Source of the DNA: Rosellinia necatrix
Lineage: Eukaryota; Ascomycota; Sordariomycetes; Xylariales; Xylariaceae
Assembly (NCBI GenBank): GCA_021209875.1
Contig: JAGYVD010000007.1
Coordinates: forward strand, 2,976,001 to 3,040,000
Reading direction: 5' to 3'
DNA: 64,000 nt
This document shows, in pieces, positions 10,998 through 22,078 of this stretch. Under the pieces are notes generated by a model that saw only the letters and a program-made list of their open reading frames with translations, ran no database searches and was not told where the DNA came from. The translations under genes were made by a program, and so were the position numbers. Numbering within the stretch: position 1 is the stretch's first letter; the number at the start of each line of letters is the position of its first letter.

Positions 10998-11930
10998 ATG
11001 GCTCCAGCCCTGCGGTTCCCAGCCTACTTATTGCCAAGCCTCTCACGGCCCTTTCGCCGATATCGTCGAATCCCGCCGCCACCATCACCACTGCCACCAC
11101 CACTACCACCACTACCACCACTTAGTAGCATTGCCCCCCCTGCCCACGACGATGCCTCCCCCTCCCCCTCCTCCCCTTTGAGCAGCGGCAACTCGCAGCC
11201 CGGCTCTGCATTACCGAGCCCGACGGGGGCCCTGTCCGCCTCTTCGTTTCCCCTGCGGCGGGGGGCACCATCGTCTCGCTTGAGAGGCCGCCTCGGCCGA
11301 CTCGCCGCTAACCGGCCCGCCGACGTCCCCGCGCTCGCCAGGATTCAGCCAGACACGATCCGGTGCTCGACGTGCGGGACCGACTTCGCCTTCTACTCAC
11401 AGATCGTGAGCAAGGGTTTCACGGGGCGCCACGGGCGCGCATATCTAGTCTCGCCCCCTGACAACAATAACACCAACGGCAGCAGTAGTCCTCCACCGCA
11501 GGGGGGTCGGGGGAAGTCCGCTAGCAAGAACAAGGACTTGGTGAACGTCAAGGTCGGGAAGCCGGAGACGCGCGTGCTCGTGACGGGGATGCACGTCGTG
11601 TGCGACATCCAGTGCGCCACCTGCCGCGCCCGCGTCGGCTGGAAGTACGTCGACGCGAAGGAGGAGACGCAGAAGTACAAGATCGGCAAGTTCATCCTCG
11701 AGATGCAGCGGACCGTCCGGTACAGGAATTGGGACGACGCCGTCGCCGACGAAGTGCCTGAATTCGACGAACTCGAGCAGCAGCAGCAGAGGGATGCGAG
11801 CGACAGCGACGGATCCCAGCGGGTCTCGTTCGACTCCGATGACGAGGATGATTGCGAGGATCTCTTCGCCGGTGTCTGGGATGCCAAAATCGCCGCGAGG
11901 AGACGCAAGTTGAAGGCCAGCCGGAAGTGA
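10998..11930 (+). CDS. Yippee-family / CRBN-like zinc-ribbon protein
   Basis: About 310 residues, no intron. I chose the ATG at 10998 (MAPALRFPAYLLPSL) because fungal relatives start with a similar short sequence ending in YLLP. The frame is open upstream through microsatellite DNA, so longer forms (ATG at 10926 or earlier) cannot be excluded. A Pro/Ser-rich, disordered N-terminal third is followed by the Yippee domain. This has CSTCGTDFAFYSQIVSKGFTG, an internal low-complexity insert (NNNTNGSSSPPPQ), then TGMHVVCDIQCATCRARVGWKY and the conserved QKYKIGKFILE. The two CxxC pairs bind one zinc in this fold. The tail is acidic, with a polyglutamine patch and a basic end. Yippee proteins are nuclear or centrosomal factors, often linked to E3-ligase-type complexes; the fungal role is unclear. 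Confidence 0.85.
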   Translation: MAPALRFPAYLLPSLSRPFRRYRRIPPPPSPLPPPLPPLPPLSSIAPPAHDDASPSPSSPLSSGNSQPGSALPSPTGALSASSFPLRRGAPSSRLRGRLGRLAANRPADVPALARIQPDTIRCSTCGTDFAFYSQIVSKGFTGRHGRAYLVSPPDNNNTNGSSSPPPQGGRGKSASKNKDLVNVKVGKPETRVLVTGMHVVCDIQCATCRARVGWKYVDAKEETQKYKIGKFILEMQRTVRYRNWDDAVADEVPEFDELEQQQQRDASDSDGSQRVSFDSDDEDDCEDLFAGVWDAKIAARRRKLKASRK

Positions 11931-12465
11931 AGATGACACGTCGGGTTGAGTTCCATTGTTTATTTTAGGCGTTGGGAGAGAGCGTCCGAAAGCATTTGAT
12001 ACCCTTATAACATGGACGCTTTCAAGGTCTGGACTGGTCGGAATCAAACGTTATGGGTATTGGAGACAGCCTTTCACGCTTGTGAGGGACAGGTTAATGG
12101 AGTTTATGGTCACCGACTATTCTTGATCTTCACATACAACGAACCAAACTGTTTTTGGGGGATCTTTCCACAAATATGATATTTTTAATATCTATGTTAG
12201 TCTATTTCTAATGAATATTCTGTCTTATATTTGTCGTGGTGTGATGAGCCGGTTTTATAGTGTTAAATCATGTGTGGATTAACAGCGTCGTTTTTCCGTG
12301 ACACTATTATATCCCCGCGAGTGCGCAATATGTGCCGCCCATGTCTAACAGGCATCGGCCCAGGCCTTGTGGTGATTCTTTCTCTCAGCAAACTAGTGAG
12401 GAGGCGTGGAAGTTGACGGAGGGTTTGGCTCAGTCTTTGGCTCAATCTTTGGCTCAGTTTTTGGC
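11931..12465. other. Convergent intergenic region
   Basis: Tail-to-tail spacer between the Yippee-family gene and DTD1. Near 12417-12470 there is a short tandem of GGCTCAGTCTTTGGCTCAATCTTTGG-like units (about 15 bases each) just past the DTD1 stop. No gene seen. Confidence 0.5.
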
Positions 12466-13280
12466 TTAGCCTTTGGGTCGACTTTCGGAAGAACTGATAA
12501 CTCTAGAGTGACCTAGCAAATAGTTAGCGAATTTGAGCGACCTTGCGTCAATGGGGGCACACACAGGTCCGTCGTTAACCAGGGCTACTTCCATCATAGC
12601 TTGAAATACACCATTTTGGACCTTGTCAGATACATAGCCTTGCTGGACCTTCTCAAAAAAGTAATGGTATAATTTCTTCGCCTCTTCGCCGCTGGCAGCC
12701 CCGTGAAAGTCGGGCTTGTTCCCCTTCTTCATCGAAGCAAGAAGCGTAAATTGGGAGACTGAGGTCGTAGCATCAGATGTGCTCCATGGGAAAATACGAA
12801 CAAAACAAGGGGGCAGTTATAAACCTACCACAGAGAACTTCTCCACCGATCTCTTGAACGTTCATCTTCCACTAAGAGGAGACATGCGTTAGCTAAGAAG
12901 ATGGTACGTATTTAACCAATCACTCAATGAAGTTCTAATACCATCTTAGGGTAGTTTGACAGCCAGGACCATTATATACAGCTGAAAGGGGGTCGGTTGA
13001 AGGGGATTTGTAACCGTACCTTGCCCCCTGTGTCATCGTCCCATAGCTTTACCTTGAGCACTTTGGCCGCCAAGGAGTCCGCCTCCTTCTGTGTGTCACC
13101 CGGGGCTACGGCAGCAAAGATGAGGACACCCTTTCCTATCGATGACACCACTTCCTTTTCCACCGTAACGGAAGCGGATAGCACACGCTGTAGTATAGCT
13201 GTAGGAGAGAGATATATAAATTAAGTAGTGTACATGTACAGGTTCAAAGGGAGATCTGAGGAGACCTACCTACCTTTCAT
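12466..13280 (-). CDS. DTD1: D-aminoacyl-tRNA deacylase
   Basis: Hydrolyses D-aminoacyl-tRNAs (and Gly-tRNA-Ala), recycling mischarged tRNA in the cytoplasm. Four exons: 13280-13274 (only ATGAAAG), 13198-13020, 12871-12829 and 12758-12466. All join in frame for 173 residues. The start reads MKAILQRVLSASVTVEKE, matching the family N-terminus; the 7-base first exon is required to obtain it. Family signatures are present: GKGVLIFAAVAPGD near residue 26, the SQFTLLAS motif, and KPDFHGAASGEEAKKLY. The second active-site motif is normally NxGPxT but reads NDGPVC here, so Thr is replaced by Cys. The Gly-cisPro pair itself is intact. The C-terminal 10 or so residues are low in conservation. Family identity is secure. 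Confidence 0.9.
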
Positions 13281-14539
13281 GTTTTAAACAGAGAAGTACA
13301 GTTTTATTTGGTATAGAGTGATGGGTGTATGAGACAAGAAGGAATGAGGCTGTAGTAAGTAGCACATAAGAGAACTTGGAGGTAGGTCCTAGGTAGGTAT
13401 CAAGATATTCTCCACCCTACTGCTAGATAGAACTTAATCACCTTGGAATCTACACTAGGTACGTACCTAACCTAAATACTTTACCTAACTTCCTAGGTAC
13501 TGTACCTACCTTGGTAGGTAGGGTTGACAGTTTATACATGGGCACCTGCCCAGTTCAATGTGCCCTACCTAGGATTTGACAAACAGATGTGATGTAATCA
13601 TCCTGCCTGTCCTTTCCCCTCAATTAACTTTATTTCGTAAACACACGAATACTTACCTACCTTAGTAGTAAGTACATAGGTAGTTACTCAAGTACCTGGT
13701 AAATATAGGATATATATACTTAAATACTACCATTCTTTTATATCTGCTTAAGCAGGCACATCAAAGTTGATTGGGTACTGGCACGCTTGCTGCGCAGGTG
13801 TGGAAGTATTTCGTAGGCAGGTAGCCTTTGTTTAGGTTTGTGTAGATAGTTTGTGTAGATACTAAGGAGGATTGACCTGCCTACCTATCTAGCAGTAACT
13901 GCAGTAAACTGCAGTAGCTGTAGTAACTGACTACTTACTACCTAAGTAAAGTCAAGAATGGTACCTAGCTACGCATACCTAGCATCAAGCACCCCAACTG
14001 CCCCCAATCTAGTATTTTAGGTACAGTGCATGCCTTATACCCAAGTGCCTCTGAACTTGGCAAGTCCCCGTACATGATTGGCTATCTACCCACATAACTT
14101 TCGGGTCGGTAGGTACCTCAGGTTGGTACGTAGACACATGCTGCATGTAACTTACCCTGCCGTCGGACGCATTCACCATAAGCCATAAGCGCGATTCAGC
14201 CTTCCGCCAACACACTATATTGGCATCCCTCGGGTCCTAAATAGGCAAACAAGCAGTCCTCTTCAACATCATTCATTATACCTCAAGAGAACACCCTCAC
14301 AGTAAGTTGGCCCCCGCCACCTCCTCGCACTATTCTTATTTGTCGCCCATTTTTGCCAATTCCCATTTACCCTGTGCGCTTTCAGGTCGCCTTCTAACAC
14401 GCAGTTTTAGCACAAATCTCTCCTGAGAGGCTACAACCAGCCTACACCCGTCCTGCACCGACTCCTCTTCATCTACCCATCACACATTCCGCACGATACG
14501 TCTGCCGCTCGCCGATATCCCTTTTAATCATCACCAAAA
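13281..14539. other. Intergenic region rich in TACCTAGGTA motifs
   Basis: Bidirectional promoter region between DTD1 and NOT3, with no gene. It is unusually dense in palindromic CTAGGTA/TACCTACC units (13380-13400, 13455-13535, 13650-13700 and 13860-13960). The last 400 bases become C-rich and AC-rich, as in a fungal leader. Confidence 0.5.
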
Positions 14540-14585
14540 GCAGCAGAAACAGCAACAACAACAACAGCAGCAGCAGCAGCAGCAG
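14540..14585 (+). repeat. CAG/CAA microsatellite in the NOT3 leader
   Basis: Imperfect then perfect CAG/CAA repeats ending about 54 bases before the NOT3 ATG, probably in the 5' untranslated region. Confidence 0.75.
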
Positions 14586-14638
14586 GATCTGCCGCCGTTT
14601 ATCCCGAATAGGCCCAGTCACATGTACCTGCCCTCACG

Positions 14639-16735
14639 ATGGCGGCCCGGAAATTGCAGCAGGAAATAGACAAGACCTTCAAGAAGGTCGCCGAAGGGGT
14701 CGCTGAATTCGACGGAATCTACGAAAAGATCGAACAATCGAATAACCCCGCCCAGAAGGAGAAGCTCGAGGACAACCTCAAGCGCGAAATCAAGAAACTC
14801 CAGAGACTACGTGATCAGATCAAGACATGGGCCGCCAGCAATGACATCAAGGACAAGGCCCCGTTGCTCGAGCATCGGAAACTGATTGAGACGGTTGGTG
14901 TTTCTGGGAGGACCGCTGGCTTTACGCATCGGCCTGGACAATATAACTGACCCTGCGCTAGCAAATGGAGAGATTCAAAGCCGTTGAGAAGGCCATGAAG
15001 ACCAAGGCCTACTCGAAAGAGGGTCTTTCGGCCGCTGCCAAGCTTGATCCTAAAGAACAAGCGAAGGCTGAGGCCGGGGAGTTCCTTAGTGCTATGGTCG
15101 ACGAACTCGAACAACAAATCGAGGCCCTTGAAGCCGAAAGCGAGCAGCTACAATTAACGATGAAGAAAGGCAAGAGCCAAGCGGCCAAGGCGGACCGAAT
15201 CGCGACAATAGAACATATAATCGAGAGGCATAAATGGCACCAAGGCAAGCTCGAGTTAATCAGACGGTCCTTGGAGAATGGGGGCATCGAGACAGAACAA
15301 GTCACGGATCTGGAAGAAAGTATACGGTATTACGTCACAGATGGCACGAACGCCGATTTTATGGAGGACGATGGCCTTTACGACGAGCTCGCCCTGGAGG
15401 AGGAGGAAGATGCTTACGGCATGAACCAAGACAACGACCGTGTATCTTCTCAAGATACACAGTCGGTACAAGAAGAGGTGGCGGATTCGGAGCCGCGGGT
15501 CGCGGGCTTGCCCGCCAAGACAAGAACCGCCGCCATCGATGTGGTTGCTAACCGAAGACCTTCCGCACAATTGAAATCCCCGCTACCGACATTAGCAACA
15601 TTACATAGCCCTCTCAGTAACGTGACTAATGGTGGTACAGCATCTACACCTAGCATGAAACCGGCATCACTACCCCAAAGACCCCCCGGCGAAGGCCTCA
15701 AGTATGCCTCAGCAGCCGCGGCGGCAGCCGCGAGCGACAGAAACAACGTTGGTATAGCGCCGCTACCGCCGCCGCCGGGCTCTCAGCCCGTTACGTCGTC
15801 AGTCGGTATTTCGCCGTTACCGCCGGCAGGCCCATTAAAAACAAGCGCCACGAATTCTCCAAGTACGACGGTTGCACAACCTGCGTCCTCAGAACCAAGG
15901 GTCGCCAGCCTCCCCGTTGCCGAGCCCAAACCTTCAGAGCATGTCACAAGTACACCAGCCACATTCAAGAAATTGGATAAAGCTCCCAGGTCGTCGAACA
16001 AGACCTCCGTCACCACGGAGGCGAGTGAATCTGCAAAAGGCATGGAAATCTTTGCAATGTTTGTGCTACTTCTCTTGTTAACGGATGCTGTTAGGGTCAT
16101 ACTCCAACGGGGTGGCAAACGGTGTCAAGGCAAGGCAAGAGGGCAAGGAAGAGGAGTCAATATTCCACCTTCCCGCTGCGTTACACGAGCTGGTCGAGTC
16201 ATATGAGTCGATCAAGAAGAAGCGTGCCGCGCCGGTTAACTCGCCCTCCACGTTACGCATGATGGTAGCTTCGCAACGCAACATGAATATGATGGACACG
16301 TCCGACGCCGAGCCGCCGAAACCGTACAGACCGGAAATGCGATATAGCTCGGCGTCTGGGTATCCTCAGGAACCGTTAGCGATCCTCGAGAATCCTCTGC
16401 TGTACTCGCGTATCGAGCCGGACACGCTGTTCTACGTATTTTACTACAAGCAAGGGTCCTATCAGCAATACTTGGCCGCCAAGGCCTTGAAAGACCAGAG
16501 CTGGCGGTTTCACAAGCAATACCAAACTTGGTTCCAGAGGCATGAAGAACCGAAGAACATCACGGAGGAGTTCGAACAAGGCACCTACCGATTCTTCGAT
16601 TATGAGTCCACATGGTACGTTGAACTAGCGGGTCAATGGTGTTCATCGCTCCTCTCGACTAACCGATTGCGCAGGATGAACCGAAGGAAGGCAGACTTTA
16701 AGTTCGCGTATAGGTACCTAGAAGATGACATTTGA
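14639..16735 (+). CDS. NOT3: CCR4-NOT complex subunit NOT3/NOT5
   Basis: Scaffold subunit of the CCR4-NOT deadenylase, acting in mRNA decay and codon-optimality sensing. Exons are inferred at 14639-14893, 14962-16024, 16095-16614 and 16675-16735, giving 632 residues in one frame. The N-terminus ([25 protein letters not shown]) and the following roughly 230 residues are the Not3 coiled-coil domain, including [15 protein letters not shown] and [16 protein letters not shown]. The middle is a disordered Ser/Pro/Ala-rich linker. The last 190 or so residues are the NOT2/3/5 box: [53 protein letters not shown], and [19 protein letters not shown]. The donor of intron 2 is least certain; GTGAAT at 16025 is the only one I found that keeps the frame. 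Intron 3 is 60 bases without a stop, so retaining it would insert 20 residues into the NOT box. Identity is secure. Confidence 0.93.
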
Positions 16736-18365
16736 ACTTGGTGATTGTTACTGCTCGTGCGCGCCATGGCGACGATGACGCACTGGGGAGCTGGCAATGG
16801 GCTAGAAATATGGTAGGGAGTCGACAGAGAGCCATGTGCTCTCGTCCACTCATGTAGGATCGTGGCATACGAAACGGGAGGGTTCTAATCACTGTCATGA
16901 GTATCTGTAAAATGAATGCCTGCAACAAACAACCCCATTCTCTGATACACCGCAGAGACGAGGTTGTGGTACAAGGAATCTATAATTACGCTGCCCTATG
17001 CTATGCCCTCATGAGATGTGACAAACAGCAGAAACAGCAAAAACAACAGAAACACCAGCTACACCCCATACCATACAGAGTACGTACGTACGCTACCAGC
17101 ATGGGCCCGGCGGCTTGGAATGTCCAAATGCGTGTGTAATAGGTATGGTTATGTGTTGGGCGACGACAGCGAACTCGGCTGCGACTCCCGCGGTGCCCAG
17201 TCCGGCCTGGTGCTGCCGGTTGGGAATCAATCACCGGTCATTCGCCAATCGGGAGTGTCCCAACGGTCCGAGAGAACCCAAGGCGCTTCTTCGGGCGTGT
17301 TTATTGGGCAAGCCAGCTCAAATTTGCTCCCATTTCACCGTACTTATATTTGTTGTCATGTGAACAGTTTGTGTGTATTATTCCCGTGAGACATAGGTAC
17401 CTCCGTCCCAAGTTCAAGGGGTTGCCCACTTAGGAATTTACTAAGGTTTTGTGTTATATGAGTAGGTAACTAGCTTTACAGTACCTGCATTTACGTAGAG
17501 ATGCTCGAACGTGAGCCCTTTAGCGGTGCTACTTGGTGTCACTGGCACGACCTGGATAAGCAGGTAGGTGTACCTACCTAGTAGTAGCCGACTGGGACGA
17601 CCCGAACTATCTACCTACCTACCTAAGGTAGGTAGTTACCTAAGTATAAGTACTTAAGTATATAACTAACTACCTACACTATATAGTTACTACTATTTCA
17701 TTGGTCTCGGAATCCAATTCCTTCTCACACGCTAGACTACTATTATAGACTACTTTTACTTCGCGTGGACGAGACAAGGAAGACTTGCATGATCCAAGAC
17801 CACGGGACCTGTGGTCCCCCTACGGCATTGGCACGCAATACTGGGCAGCCTATACACGGTGCTGGCCTGGACCCAGCGGCCTGCCGGACGGGGAGGCCAG
17901 GCCCCCCAGCGATCGGCCTGAGCAGGACCCTGCGCGCCGCCACATCAGCGAGTCGGACATGACGATGCCTTCCCTACGGAGCCCGCCTGGGGAGGGCGAG
18001 CGGATTGCGCATCGTCCCCGGTGCATGGCAGCGTCGACATCGGAGCCTGGACGAACCTGGGGCGCCCTGATTGCACGTTTGCAGCGCTGCTTCGCCCTCG
18101 TCGTCGGTGTAAGAGGACAGCCGGGCCGGGCAGCGGAGGGTCATACGCACATTAATGTATAACTATTTTTATATAAGACGCACACGCATTCGTTTGTTGT
18201 GGCATATATATAGCGAGCCTAGACTCGCCCTAGATAGCCACCCGATGATCACGCATTGCTTACAGTCACAAACCCCAGTGTGCCTGTTCTTTTTTTTTTT
18301 TTCTCTTGTGTCGAGCCCTTACCGCACGCATCCCGACCCGACCCGTCCCAACCCGTCCCAACATA
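16736..18365. other. Intergenic region with one GC-rich island
   Basis: No gene I can defend. TACCTACCTA palindromic arrays lie at 17565-17680. A GC-rich island at about 17770-18150 has one frame open for about 370 bases but no suitable ATG, and I do not recognise its translation. A TATA-like CATATATATAG at 18202-18212 may serve the GH127 gene. Confidence 0.4.
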
Positions 18366-18469
18366 CAGCTCACAGCTCCCAGCTCCCAGCTCCCAACTCC
18401 CAACTCCCAACTCCCAACTCCCAACTCCCAACTCCCAACTCCCAACTCTTAACTCTCAATTCCCAACTC
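18366..18469 (+). repeat. 7-base (CTCCCAA)n minisatellite
   Basis: About 14 head-to-tail copies of a 7-base CTCCCAR unit. Copies change from CTCCCAG at the left to CTCCCAA at the right, then degenerate. It ends about 56 bases before the GH127 start codon, so it probably lies in the leader. The strand bias (no G on the plus strand in the right half) is striking. Confidence 0.9.
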
Positions 18470-18525
18470 ACCTTGAAAACATAAACCAGCCCCCTGTGCG
18501 TTGTGTGTACCTGTGCTCGCTTGCC

Positions 18526-21083
18526 ATGTCGCACCCCCAAAACCTCTTTCCACAGACCACCTTCACGGGGCCGTCGCTGCTGCAGGCCCGCCGTGAAACG
18601 ATACAGCAGGTCACGGTAAAGGCACAGCTCAGGAAGCTGAAGGAGACCGGCCAATACGACTGCTTCAATCTCAAGTGGCAGCCCGTCTACGATGACAAGT
18701 CACGCTGGCCCTCCCCGCCTCCCGTCTACTGGGACAGCGACGTCGCCAAGTGGATCGAGGCCGCCTGCTACATGCTTACAGAGCTGTACGACGCCGAAAT
18801 CGACGCCGCCGTGCGCGAGCTGGTCCAAATGATACGCGATGCGCAGCAGGAGGACGGCTACATCGACGTGTACTTCACCGTCATCGAGCCCGGGAAGCGG
18901 TGGTCTAATTTGAGGGATCAGCATGAATTGTGAGTCTGTCCTCGCCCTGACGGCCGAATACTTCGACTTAGACGATGCTACCCATACCTGCCCGTTCATT
19001 GGTGCATCATCCTCAAGCAATTGGCCCGTGGGGGCCCCAAATTGACTGTGTTTTTATTTATTAGATACAACGCTGGGCATCTGACGGAAGCGGCTCTGGC
19101 TCATAGCAACTACTACAAGAATGACTTGCTCATCGATGTCATACACAAGTACGTTAAGTTGATTCGGTCGGTTTTTGGCCCGGGAGAAGGTCAGAGGCAC
19201 GGCTACCCTGGCCACCCCGAAATCGAACTTGCGTTGATCCGATTCTACTCCGCAACCGGAAATCAGGACGCATATGATCTGGCGCAGTATTTCATCGAAG
19301 AGCGCGGTAACCCCACAGGACAAGACGGCAGTATGTTTTCGCAATATCTCGTTCAAATCCAGGGCGACATGACAGTGCCCCTACTCCTCTGGAAGGAACC
19401 AGACTAACGAGCCGCGCAGAGAGGTACTATGAATGGGAACGAGATCAAAGGGGCGACAGCCCGTGGAAACGCCCGGACTCATATCCCATGCACCTGGACT
19501 TCTGGTACAGCCAAGCCCACTTGCCAATCCTGCAACAAAAGACGATCGAAGGCCATGCTGTAAGGGCCCTTTATCTGTTTACCGGAGTCGCGAACCTGCT
19601 CAGCCTCGACGAGTTGGGCGTCAAGTCGTTCACGGGCAAGACGCAGTACCTCGAGACTGTGCGCACGCTATGGAACAACATGGTGGATAAGAAGATGTAC
19701 CTAACGGGCGGCATTGGGTCGATGATGCAGTGGGAAGGTTTCGGTATCGATTATTTCCTCCCCCAGGGTTCGGATGAGGGGGGATGCTACAACGAAACCT
19801 GCGCCTCGATCGGGGTCATGATGCTCGCGGAGCGGATGTTACACGTCGAGCTAAATTCGAAATACGCCGACGTGATGGAGCTATGTCTCTATAATGCTGT
19901 TATGACTGCTAGTGAGTATACATACTTCGTGGACGGAATGACCCATCGCCTCCAGGGGTCCTCCCTGTTATAGATCCTGGTGGCTAACATGTTCTCCCCG
20001 TAGTGAGCCTCGGCGTAAGTGTCTTACAAGGGTGGAAGGGACCACCAGTCTTATCTGGCCGCAGTATTCTAACACACGTTTGATATAGGGAAACGCCTTT
20101 ACCTATGTCAACCAGTTAGCAAGCTCCGAAAAGGATAAAAACATTCGTGCCGCGGTCAGTGCAACTTCTGCGACCTTGAAGTCTACTTGAGCCCTGACGG
20201 CCTGGCATGATCAATACAAACAACTCCATACTGACCCAAACCTCGACAGTGGTTCGATACGTCCTGCTGTCCACCGAATGTCTCACGCTTATTTGGAAGC
20301 ATTGGTGGATATCTATGGGACTATGGCGGTCACGGGAAAGATATCTTCATTAACGTACATTTATTCACGACTGCCAAGGTCTCATTTCAGGTTGACGAGC
20401 ATGCGGTGGCGTTCGAGCAGAAGTCAAATTGGCCGTGGGAAGGCAATGTGGCCTTCCAGCTCGAGGTGCCGTCATCGACAAGCACGACGGTCAGGCTGCG
20501 GATCCCCGGTTGGGCCAAGAAGCAGTTCACGGTAGGTTTCAGGCCCCCCTGACGATATCGCAATGGCATAAGCAATACTAAATGACCTACTTCATAGCTC
20601 ACCCCTGCCTTGACATCGGCCGTAGTGGAGAATGGCTACCTGGTCCTTCCACCGTCATATACCTCTGATCATCGAGCCTTCACTCTCCAGGTCCACGGCT
20701 TCGAGCCACGATACCTCTCCCCACATCCCTACACGAACCAACGCACGCTGACATTGGCCCGGGGCCCCCTGATCTACTGCGTGGAGGACGTCGATAACCC
20801 GTGGGAGCAGGACCACTTCCGCAACGTGGGAATATCCGCTGGCACCCCGGTAAGTGAGGAGGAGCGGATAATAGACGAGATGGGTGAGCGTTACGTCGGT
20901 CTCCGTGCCGCCGGATGGGTCCGCCAGATGGACCAATGGCCGCAAGGTGAGCTGGGCTTGGAGCCTGGTTTGAGCGCCAGGACCGAGACGCCGGCGGCCA
21001 AGGAGTTGGTTTTCATCCCGTACTACCTACGCGCCAATCGGGGAGGCAGGGGCCACATGAGGGTCGGGCTGCTGAATGGTTGA
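18526..21083 (+). CDS. GH127 beta-L-arabinofuranosidase-like glycoside hydrolase
   Basis: Releases beta-L-arabinofuranose, typically from plant cell-wall glycoproteins or arabino-oligosaccharides. Seven exons join in one frame, giving 668 residues: 18526-18929, 19065-19330, 19420-19911, 20004-20014, 20089-20154, 20250-20531 and 20598-21083. Exon 4 is an 11-base microexon. Diagnostic sequences include [88 protein letters not shown] and [14 protein letters not shown]. In the characterised bacterial enzyme HypBA1 a Glu and three Cys coordinate Zn, one Cys being the nucleophile. The corresponding ETC and CC residues are all present here. No signal peptide is visible, so it is probably intracellular and acts on imported oligosaccharides, as common for fungal members. 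Length is typical. No sugar transporter lies nearby. Confidence 0.92.
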
Positions 21084-22078
21084 CTCGTGCGATGACACGG
21101 GCTGGTGCAGCTCTCCCCGTCGCACCATTTCGAGGGCCAAGGTGGGCGCAACGGCCGCCCGTGGCGAATCGGCTGAGTGGGTTATCTAGACGCGAGTGCA
21201 ACAATAGCAATAGGGATGCGTCAAATCTGCCGCAGCATCGAGCCGACCCAACTCGCCTGACATCGGCTGGCGTTCCTGTTGTTTTTGCGGGGAATTTTGT
21301 CTAGGCGCTCGCTTGTCGCATGCCATGTGCCCGGCAAGTGCGTTACGGTGGCGGCGCCGGACTGAAGGGTTGGGCCGCTGAACCTTTCCCTCCTCCTACG
21401 TCGACCATACCCCTATAACACGGCCGCTCTCCTAATATTAGCGTGATTCGGTGTGGCCAAGTCGGCTCGGCTGATTGGACCTACCAGATCGCCTACCTGC
21501 CTACCTACCTGCCTGCCTACCTACCTACCTAACTAACTAACTGACCTCGGCCTCCAGCAGTCCATGTATGTAAAAGCGACGACAGAATTCAATATATGAC
21601 AACCAGCGGCGTCCCTTGGGGGTACTCGGTGCTCGCCATACATATGCGTGTTAGGGAGTGATATCTTCGATGCCTTGCCTGCCTGGCCTAGTATGCCTGG
21701 TCGTTGAGGCGGCAAAAAAAAAAAAACGCCCTTTCACATTTTAGACAGTGCCAGCGAAATGATGCCTTACAAACGCGGACCAAACCTTGTCACATGCGCG
21801 CCAGTGGTAGTGCAGAATGACCCTCCTCAGGTCCGGGAGTGACGTTTTAGGGACCGCAGGTTACATGTAGCCCGTCGTGAATGGACGCTGACGAAGGTGT
21901 CGAGATGACCGACCAAAATGCCGCTTCGAAAAGAACAAGTAGTATCTTACCATGTGATTATTATCATTATTAAGAGAGGGCCGAGCTCTCACGAAGAGAA
22001 ATCTCTCAAACTAGCTTTAAAAGAGGGAATTTCTTAGCTTTTGCCTCTTGGCTCTGCTCCATACCATTTAACCTAAAC
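21084..22078. other. Intergenic region, promoter of the zinc-finger regulator
   Basis: No gene seen. It contains a (CCTA/CCTG)n array, a poly-A run at about 21714-21726, and an AT-rich, CTTTTAAAAGAG-like stretch shortly before the ATG at 22079. Confidence 0.5.
21491..21541. repeat. (CTAC/CTGC)n tetranucleotide array
   Basis: Imperfect CCTA/CCTG tetranucleotide array grading into AACTAACT units. It is the same motif family that recurs across the intergenic DNA of this window. Confidence 0.85.

Noticed and set aside
17785..18162. GC-rich open frame of about 125 codons
   Set aside because: No suitable ATG at its start, no recognised protein, no splice partners; kept only as a note in the intergenic entry.
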